Positions 56,025 through 64,000 of a DNA stretch of 64,000 bases are shown one piece after another. The DNA comes from Spirodela intermedia (lineage: Eukaryota > Streptophyta > Magnoliopsida > Alismatales > Araceae), in assembly GCA_902729315.2 (NCBI GenBank), contig LR746268.1, forward strand, positions 7,051,501 through 7,115,500, in the 5' to 3' direction. The notes under the pieces were generated by a model, which was not told where the DNA came from, ran no database searches, and saw only the letters and a list, made by a program, of their open reading frames with translations. Both the position numbers and the translations under genes were made by a program. Numbering within the stretch: the first letter of the stretch is position 1; the number at the start of each line of letters is the position of its first letter.

Positions 56025-56539
56025 GGCAGCAGTGGTGGTGGATCTGGTGGTGAGAATGGAGGTTTCAGTGTGGACTGGAATGAGCTTCTGCAGATTTTTC
56101 TGGCCACCTTCTCCTTCATGCTCGTGGTAATCCGCCTTTACTTCTCCAACAAGTTCTATCTGGTCCTTTCTAAACATCTAGCAGGATTTAACACTGATTG
56201 ATTTCGATCAAGTCAAGATTTTTTGAAAAAAAATATCTCTAAAGCAAAGTTTTTCACTAAACTTTGTTCAATGTCGATGATGAGTTTTTCACCTCAGTTT
56301 GTCCGGACGATGGGAGATGCTCATCCGTTTGTAAATTTATGGCTTCTCAGTACATCTACTTGATCAGACGGGAGGAGATTAACCGGCTTTCCAGCGACTA
56401 CATCAAGTACCTGATGGGGGGCAGGCCAAGTCGAAGATTGAGAAGAACCATGAGTGCCTGGGAAAGGCTCTCCGAGAAGATCAAGAGGAAGGAGGTGGAG
56501 GGTTTGTCAGAATATCCAGCCGTCTCGTCTCCCACTTGA
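55551..56539 (+). CDS. Glycine-rich, single-span, probably plastid membrane protein
   Basis: Function unknown. Exons: 55551-55796, 55872-56126, 56351-56539; GT-AG, all phase 0, 229 residues. The N-terminal 80 residues are rich in Ser, Arg and Cys with few acids, like a plastid transit peptide. Exon 2 has KGPSVHDLLWKQITGELEGG, then a glycine tract of eleven from GGC/GGT repeats, then DWNELLQIFLATFSFMLV, whose hydrophobic run continues into exon 3 (YIYLIR) to form one membrane span. After it come REEINRLSSDYIKYLMGG and a basic, helical tail (RRLRRTMSAWERLSEKIKRK). This layout, glycine tract then helix then a DYIKYL-type segment, is shared with plant plastid proteins annotated only as glycine-rich or uncharacterised. 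A second ATG at 55554 is equally possible as start. Confidence 0.8.
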
Positions 56540-56756
56540 CAGTTCAGTATCAAAGATTGAACTTATTGTTAAAACTTATTAGATAACAAAGGGATCATGA
56601 AAAACAACACAAAATTTGCCCATTAAGGGAAGAAAAAACTCAGATAATTATATGATGCAGTATCAACAATGGATGAAAGTTTTTCTTCCTTCAAACCTCA
56701 ATGTAATGAGTTGGCTTCTTTGACTCATCTGTCTTCTCCCCCTTCAGTTCTCTCGC

Positions 56757-56784
56757 AATCCTCTCTCTCTCTCTCTCTCTCTCT
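56757..56784. repeat. (CT)n microsatellite
   Basis: About fourteen CT units downstream of the glycine-rich gene. Confidence 0.9.
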
Positions 56785-57874
56785 CCCCTTCTAAGGGTGA
56801 ATGCGTGCCATGAAAAGAGTTGCGTAAGAAGCTTGAAACCTTGGGGTGATCCTTGGCAGAAAGCTGGTAATCTTCCGGGTTGCAGATTAGATCTGCTGAG
56901 ACATCCAGACGTTTTACCGAATTAAAAACTAGGATTAGATACTTTATTTTCTTTTTAACAGGTGTTGATTTTGTTTGCATCAGAAAACACAGGATTTAGT
57001 ATATGCTGGATAACGATAGTCGAAAACAAAAAACTGTCGATAAATGATCATTACAGCTCTCGAGGTTGACCGAGATGGATGCCTTCGCCCTGCTATGTTC
57101 ATTCATATACTCTCGCGAGTTAAATGAGGAATGGATCCCGTTGGACGAGCCCCTGATCAATTGGCGAGGGAATACTTATTAGTATGCGATTAGTACGACT
57201 TAGGCATTCTGTGGATGAATTAGACGGTATCCAGCAGTAACGAGTAACCTAATTGTTAAACAATAAAAAATCGTCAATAATAGAAAATTCAGGCCATCTA
57301 AAAAGACAATCCTGGAGAAAAAAATGCTGATGGAAAGAGTAACAGATGCGGCAGGAAGAAATTGCAGCCCCACGCAGATTGCTTCACGCTTACGGCACGA
57401 GAAGTCCGATTCAAAGCCATGAGTGGGAACATGCGTCCAATACACAGATTGACAAGGCCTTTTTCAGTGGAATCTCATGGAGACCCCAGATCCTCATCCA
57501 ATTCAACAAAAAAGAACGCAGAAAATTGATTCGATGAGTAACGCGGTAGAAAGAGAGAATTTCGACGAATGGATATTACCAGAAGGAAGCTGTGCGATCG
57601 GACGCCCCCGAACTCGACCTCTCGACGCTCTCCCCTGCTCTGCGTGTACTAAAGCGGGAGGCGACGTTAAGCTTTGAAGGACGCTTCGCCGTCTCTTATA
57701 TAGAGCATTATTGGACTGGAGAAATCCCGTCCTGGCCCACCAAACTGGCGAAGGTGGAATCCCAGAATAAGGCAAGTTCAACTCTCTGGGGAATCCGTTT
57801 GGATGAGATTTTAAGCTTCAAAATTTTAAGTTAAACTCGCCATCCGCATCTACCGAGATCTTCAAAATTTTAGT

Positions 57875-57901
57875 CAGAGAGAGAGAGAGAGAGAGAGAGA
57901 G
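57875..57901. repeat. (GA)n microsatellite
   Basis: About thirteen GA units, 100 bp beyond the stop codon of trigger-factor-like gene 1. Confidence 0.9.
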
Positions 57902-58000
57902 GATCCTCAGAATCGGGAGAAAAACTAAACTCTGAAAGAAGACTCCCGACTGTCACAAATAAACTGATGCCAAAAAATTGAGGTTAGTGAGAGATTCTCT

Positions 58001-58664
58001 TCAAGGTTTTTTCTTGTCCGTCTCTAATAGCCGAATGGTGGCATTGAAGGCGAACGCCTCTCCTGGCTTGAACACAGCTTCGAGCTCCTCAAAGGTCTCG
58101 TCTACCTTCAAATCCCTGGTAACCTTCAGGCCTTCCTGCAATGGCAAATAGTTTTCATTTATAGGAGTAAATAAATCTTAATAAATAAATAAATATTGTA
58201 ATTTAGGGAGCGAGAGCATGGATGGCGTTGACTTGGGTGAGAAGCAAAATGATGAAAAAAAGACAAATATTTAAGTGAACGCCAGTGGATGTATTTCACC
58301 TTCTCAACATACTCAGCGACTGTGGTGTTAATTATTTTCTGGATTGATTGCTTGTTGACTTTGGAGGGCCCAAGGAGATGCATCAAGATATCTTTGGGAA
58401 TCTGTCAAGAAGGAAAAACTTTGATACAGACGAAAAATAGGAGATTTTTATGCAAATATTTTTTCTTCGTTTACAATGCAAACAAAGGGAACCAAAAAAA
58501 TGAAAATAGGAATATTATTTGATAATAAAAGCACTTACATCTGGCGTTTTTCCTGCGGGATCCATATTTGCCCATCATAGTTTATGCAGATGGAAAGGAA
58601 AATAGTCAGAAAATTTCCTCTTAAACCTACTTTAAATAAATAAATAAGTACATATATATCTATC

Positions 58665-58695
<31 letters not shown>

Positions 58696-60892
58696 CTATG
58701 GTATGAATATGAACGAAGGCACATGAATCACACACGCCACAGGTTAAAAGGAATTACATCAAATTTTCTATATTTTTTCAGAGAACGTGGTAGTAAACAG
58801 AACTATATGATATCTCGTAAAATTGAGCATGTTATAATAACAGCAGCTGATCAGAGGGTGGGTGCTTATCAATTCTTGAACAAATCAGGTTATCATTAAT
58901 CTAAGAATGGAGCTAAATTAGGGGGATAGCAAGTGTTAGCAAGCATTCTCGGGTAAACTTATTCCCAGAGCAGCATGAATCCTCAAGGCTAGAAATGAGC
59001 CGTTGGGGACAGTACGGATCTCATGGCTAGAACTGACCTCCTTTGAGTCTTCTGAAGCCTGGAATGGGCTGTGCAGCTGCAACAAGCCTCGAGAAGACGT
59101 CGTCGAAGATGACTTGGGTCTTTGAACCAGAGACATCTATCTTCAGCTGTTTCACATGATTACATGAGCAATTCTTCGGGTTTACAGACATTCTAGAGGA
59201 ATCAACCACATCTTATAAGAGAAAGCTGCTTATTTTCCAGGATTTTATACCTTAACATCCCCATTGGCACTGATCCTAGCAATTACAGTGAAGCCCTCAA
59301 ACGACGATGAAGAAGAAGCAACTTCATGCAGATCTGGAAACAAAAATAAAAGACATAATCGAAGATAAAGAAGGATAACGAAACAAAATCATGATGATTT
59401 ACCGGGAGATAGCAACCCGGGTTCAGTAGATATTCTGGTACAGGAACTGCAGGAAGGTAAAACCGATAATTAAAAAATTATAGATTAGATTGCCCCAGAT
59501 AAAGCCTCCAGGAAATCTATAATCCCACGGGGGAAAGCTCCATTGGCGTAGGACTAAGCAGCACCGCCCAGTACAGGGTTGCCAGCAGAAGCAAACTATG
59601 CTGGGCACCTTTTAGGATTTCAATGCTGGCGACCCCATGATGAATAAAGCTTTAACAGCTTATCTTGCAGATTCATGTGACAGACTCATTTCTTTACGTG
59701 CTGTGAGAAATTTGAAACAGCCTGTTCGATTTTCTCCATGATGAAATAGAAACAGTGATTCTTAATTCTTATCATTATAGCATGATTCGGTGTATAATCT
59801 CACCTCTTTGAAAACTCCAGAGGATCATTTCTTCTGAACACAGATAACCTTACACCCTGGGAGTACACGCTTCTGACCCGAAAGCGCAACTTCTGTTCAT
59901 GACTACTAGTCTGGGTGCTCTTTCTGAAATTCATTACCTGCATGGCACGAGACTCTCAATCCACATAATGTCTAGAAAAAAATGAACAGGAAGGATAATT
60001 CAGATACTTACATTGAATACTAATATATGCATCAAAGTAAAGCATAATAGGAATTTTCCTTCTCAACAAAATGAAGCCACTGGATCAAACACACGTCAAG
60101 AAGTCGTCAAAAGATCGAAATCGACCACCACTCATGGAAAATAGTAAATTCCTTAAAGAAGCATCTATATGCCCAACAAAAGGTTTCCGAATGTAGACAT
60201 AAAGGAATTTTCTTATCAAGTGTTCATCACTCGGGATAACCAGAAATAATTTTCTTAACGGTTAAGTCATGAAACGGGGGTTTCTTTTTTCCAGGAACTA
60301 GAAGACAAAAAATTATATGTACACGTGAACTAAATTTTAAGCTTTACCCGCCAACATGAGAAAACGATCGTACGACCATTCACGGGTCAATGCAGCATAA
60401 GAATTATCAGTAAACGTAATGTAGTACGCTCATGATGATGCACATCGAAGGGCGTGGGCGTGGCGTCTTGCTACAAGCTACGAGCCTCATTCTGTGTTTT
60501 TTTCTCTTAGTCGTTCCAAAGCGAGTATCCAACTGCGTTACCCAAACATTCATGGGGAACTGACGAGTGGAAACATAATCTTAAGAGGACCACGGCGAAA
60601 ACTCGGAAAACCTGCTAAAAAAGAGGAGAAATTATCTCAATCTTCTGTTACCCATTATCACGAACAGATATTGATCCATGATCCATTCGGGATGGATAGC
60701 AGATAACAAAAACATCCTAAAACCCGCAGTTGCGATTGGCCTGCTGCCCGAAGACTGAGGGGTCTCATCAAAGTAAAAACAACAAGGAGTCGGAATCGAT
60801 GAAAAAAATGAGACCCAAGAGGAAGAAGAAGGGAGTGGAGCGAGCACCTTAGGATTCAAATAGAAGCAGAGCCTGTCAATGGCTACCGCCAT
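58001..60892 (-). CDS. Trigger-factor-like protein 1 (short plant TF ribosome-binding-domain type), probably plastid
   Basis: Short relative of the bacterial trigger factor, keeping only the N-terminal ribosome-binding fold. Exons in order: 60848-60892, 59804-59937, 59403-59446, 59251-59333, 59038-59146, 58539-58552, 58300-58401, 58001-58135; phases close, 221 residues. The start MAVAIDRLCFYLNPK and the next 80 Ser/Arg-rich residues suggest a transit peptide. The domain proper begins FEGFTVIARISANGDVKLKI. It holds DVFSRLVAAAQPIPGFRRLK, the trigger-factor signature GFR, then KTPD, VNKQSIQKIINTTVAEYVEK and VDETFEELEAVFKPGEAFAF. It lacks the PPIase and C-terminal chaperone arms of full trigger factors. 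Exon 6 is only 14 nt. Head-to-head with a paralogue at 61212. Whether it binds plastid ribosomes is inference. Confidence 0.9.
58666..58694. repeat. (TA)n microsatellite
   Basis: TA run in the intron between exons 5 and 6 of trigger-factor-like gene 1. Confidence 0.85.
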
Positions 60893-61211
60893 TTCTTCGC
60901 TCCTGCTTAGGAGAACCCGCCAACAGCGTATAAGAAAAAGACCAACCACCCTCATCCTTACCCGGGGTGTCCCCCTGGGGGTTTAATCCAATGGTCCGCC
61001 GGAATAGTCTAGCATGCGGATAACATGGAAACTTCCGAAAATAGCCACCAGAGCTTCGAAGTATATGACTTGAAAATCTCAGAGCCGCAGGTGTAGTGGA
61101 CCGTTATGTATAAAGATAGCTTTCCGAGATAAATCTTCCTGACCCACTTCCACACTTCCGTCTCGTTGGGACTCCAAGAGGATTCTGTGAGTAGCGAGGG
61201 GAATGGGCTCA
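60893..61211. promoter_or_regulatory. Bidirectional promoter between the trigger-factor paralogues
   Basis: 319 bp between the two divergent start codons; it must contain both promoters and leaders. No clear TATA box on either strand. Confidence 0.6.
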
Positions 61212-63849
61212 ATGGCGGTAGCTCATATGCCCTCGGGATTACGTTACCAGTTCAGTCGGTCTCTATCTAGCCGTCAAGTAAGATTATTGCTCCCGTCAGA
61301 GTTTAATCATTTCTAGAGATAATTACGTTACATTCTCACTGTTGAGACCGTTTTGGCGGATTTCTTCGGCGCCGAATGTTTTTTTCGTCTGAAAGAGAAG
61401 GAAAATTCTCATGCATATTGATGTATTTGGATTGAAATGCGGTTGGTTCTCCTCTTTCCCGCACCTTTTTCGGCCTACGTATGTTATCTTTCTTTCGGTG
61501 TGGTTTGTAATGGGACTGTCATAGCACGTGATGTTGTGGAATTTTTAGTCGCAGATGAAGATTCCTGGGAATGCCCCCAAATTCCTCCGTGTAAATGGAA
61601 TTGTAAGCAGTACCCACATTCACGATGCCGGAAAATGCTTCTCCAGAAAGTGAGTTGTTGGCTCGTGAGATGGTTATTTATTTGTTTTTATTCTGTTTAA
61701 GCGCCGCTTCATCTTCGAGAGGAGTTTTTCTACGATTCTGAAGTGCATTAAGGGTCCATCATTTATGTTTTCTCCTGTAAACTTTCGTCTCATCCAAAAC
61801 GGTAAGCAAGTCAATTTGAAGAAAAAGTTATGGCGTCTTCTCTACTCGTTCCTCCTGTACTGTGAATCTGTTTGAAGTAGACATGTAAAAGTATCTTCAG
61901 AAATAACACAATTTTTTTTTATTAAGGATGATACAAAGCATCAGATTCCAACTAATGGAGTGTAAATGGCTCCCCTCTGTATTTTCTCTCACTTTCAAAA
62001 AATAAGTATGTCCCCTAAATATATAACTGATTTCATACTTTTTACTGCCTCAATTCAATTTTCTATTGTTCTCTTCCCTTTTTTGTCTCTCATAAAGTGT
62101 TATCATCAATCCTTCCTGTAATTATTGAGACCATTATGGGGGCTCACATGGAACTGCACTCCCTTTCAGTGTTTTATTTCACTTTTGTATGATTATTTAA
62201 TGAATCATTATTCACTAATTTAGGAAACAGTTTTTGCATGATAGAGAAATAAGACATCTATCCTGGTCGACACAAGCAACTGGTTCAGGTGATCTTCAGT
62301 TAGCATTAAAATTTGTCCTTGAATCCCTCATTCCACCGTATTTCTCTTAACTCTTTATGATGAGTAAATTATTTGGCCTTGAAATACACAAATTGACTCG
62401 GGTTCCTGCAATTTACTATTGAACAACCGTGCGTTAAACTCGCAGGTGTTGAAGCATCATTTACAGAACCAAACAAAAATGATATATCCTTGCGAGATGT
62501 TAAGACGGTGGTTGAGTCACGTGACGATGATAAAATTCAGGTGAGCATCTGACCTGCATTTTTTGTTTCTGGCGTTATTTATACTAATGTTTCACATCGC
62601 ATTGTTAAAACCTTTGCTTGAATAACTAACAATAATTATTTCTTCTGAGCCATGATGTACTCTATATCATGCAAGGCTCTGTCATCTACATTAAGTACAG
62701 TGCAAGGCGTATCTTGTGTGGCTGTACCAGTACCAAGAGCTGGGAATGGAAAATTATTTACGAGTCTTTTAAAAATATTTTGCTGCCGAAATATGAAAAT
62801 TATTTTTTGTCTTTGGATATGTACCAGCGAAATTATATCTGGTTTTGAAAATAAGAAAGATGAGACTTCCTGTTATACCACTGCAAAGGCCTGTGCAGGA
62901 GATTTTTTTATAAAATTTATTCTATGTTGTGTGTGTATATATTATCCGGCAATTGATGCAGACGTAAGCTAAAGATAAAGTCAGAATCGATGATAAGAAT
63001 CCTTTGACACAGCTAATTTGTATTTATGAAATTTAGTGATTGTCAGGTTATTGCTTTTAGACACCTGATAAATAGTGTTGTTCGATAATTCTATACCTTA
63101 AACAGCCATGATAATTCCGATCATTTTACGCAGGACATAATAAATGATGCTGCCCAAAAAAAGTTCCGCATTTTATATTTCATCTTATAAGTGATACAAC
63201 ATGTTATAATGATTGTCTTGTTATGACTAGAACTTTTTATTAGATGGATTTCCCAAAAAATTGGAAACATGAAATGAACACTTATTTGTAGAGTTTGATG
63301 TCCTTAACGAGTGACTTATCTATTATTTCTCCTGGAATATTCTTTATTTTTTATTTCTTATATTGTGATTTTTTTATAAAATGTAAGCATTTTCCAAAAA
63401 GAACTGGGATTTTTTTTGTAAATTTATTTTAAATCAAGTTTTAAGTTTTAATCTTGAAACAACGGAGGTATGAATATCTGCACTGATAGCCGTTCTCTCA
63501 GTGGTTATTTTTTTGTGAGATAACATATCAGATAAACTCATTTATCTCCCCTCTTCTTATCATAATTTAAGAAAAAAGTTATTTAATTCAAAATGGATCC
63601 AAATGTTTCGCATCTAGTATTTTACTAATTCTTATCAAGAGATCTAATGAAATGAGAAAAAAAAATGGGAATCAAATTTCTAAACACGCGTGCATGCAAA
63701 CTTTATTAGTTGTATATTTCTCGTGAATTTTTTTTGTCAGGTAAGAGTAGACTTGACGGAAGAAGAGACGCAGAGAACTTTTGATGAGGTTCTAACAAAT
63801 TTGGCCCGCACTGCACCACCTATTCCAGGTTTTCGTAAAATGAAAGGAG
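61212..63849 (+). CDS. Trigger-factor-like protein 2 (At2g30695-like), 3' end beyond the window
   Basis: Paralogue of the divergent neighbour. Exons: 61212-61277, probably 61555-61602 (optional), 61702-61801, 62446-62540, 63741-63849; phases close, and the next exon lies beyond 64000. The start MAVAHMPSGLRYQFSRSLSS resembles a transit peptide. Exon 61702 gives RRFIFERSFSTILKCIKGPS and SPVNFRLIQN. Exon 62446 gives VEASFTEPNKNDISLRDVKT and SRDDDKIQ. Exon 63741 gives VRVDLTEEETQRTFDEVLTN and ARTAPPIPGFRKMKGG, the trigger-factor N-terminal signature. The 109-nt exon 63741-63849 equals its counterpart in the paralogue (59038-59146) in length and phase. The short exon at 61555 is in phase but could be skipped without changing the frame. 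Truncated by the window, not by mutation. Confidence 0.82.
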
Positions 63850-64000
63850 GTTAGGTTTTAAGTCCAGGCTCGTAATATTTCAAGGAATTAATATTGCATT
63901 TACCCACTTAAAATATTCTCATTCCATAACTCATTTATTTTCTACCAAATTAATCAGAATGTTTTACCATTTCTGACATTTATTTTTCTGTTTCCTCGTG

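Larger units (their letters stand above)
56540..58000. other. Intergenic between the glycine-rich gene and trigger-factor-like gene 1
   Basis: 1.46 kb with the two convergent 3' UTRs, CT and GA microsatellites, and a TATATAAG motif near 57.70 kb on the minus strand followed at 57.58 kb by a donor-like sequence. No protein recognised. Confidence 0.45.

Noticed and set aside
55868-56119. Minus-strand frame with a poly-proline run
   Set aside because: Antisense of the glycine tract in the glycine-rich gene; an artefact of GGC repeats.

Overview
This is plant nuclear DNA, almost certainly from a flowering plant. Genes are split by many GT-AG introns. At least seven of the products are plastid, PPR, GPI-anchored or secreted-peptide proteins of land plants. 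There are many CT/GA and AT microsatellites and one decayed Ty1/copia retroelement. Nothing in the sequence fixes the species. No tRNA, rRNA, CRISPR array or prokaryotic operon was seen. Gene models were built by joining open frames at GT-AG sites, checking that codon phase carried across every junction, and comparing the joined proteins with remembered plant families. No database search was possible.

Layout, left to right. 1-2.7 kb: plus-strand glyoxalase II (first exon off the left edge or unresolved). 3.1-5.7 kb: plus-strand F-box protein SKIP16. 6.1-14.1 kb: minus-strand ZPR1 zinc-finger protein, 16 exons. 14.9-20.5 kb: plus-strand group I bZIP factor of the PosF21/RF2a type with a 3.75-kb first intron. 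22.4-24.5 kb: minus-strand cytochrome b561/DOMON protein carrying two DOMON domains. 25.7-26.3 kb: plus-strand small cysteine-cluster protein. 26.7-31.2 kb: minus-strand GPI-anchored protein of the At1g61900 type. 34.6-37.9 kb: gene-poor AT-rich stretch with the copia remnant. 37.9-40.1 kb: minus-strand PPR protein (At1g62350 type), divergent from an intronless, probably myristoylated protein at 40.3-40.8 kb. 41.0-43.3 kb: minus-strand thylakoid-lumen FKBP16-3. 44.1-44.8 kb: minus-strand TIC20-II-like translocon protein. 46.3 kb: plus-strand PIP-type secreted peptide precursor. 47.9-54.8 kb: minus-strand diphthamide enzyme DPH2. 55.6-56.5 kb: plus-strand glycine-rich, probably plastid membrane protein. 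58.0-60.9 kb and 61.2-64 kb: a head-to-head pair of trigger-factor-like paralogues, the second cut by the right edge.

The genes form no pathway or operon; this is an ordinary euchromatic neighbourhood of independent housekeeping and signalling genes. The features most worth a second look are the internally duplicated DOMON exon pair, the divergent trigger-factor paralogues (one with a 14-nt microexon), the W-box-rich PIP peptide locus, the unrecognised 145-residue cysteine-cluster protein, and the copia relic. No new multi-gene system was found.
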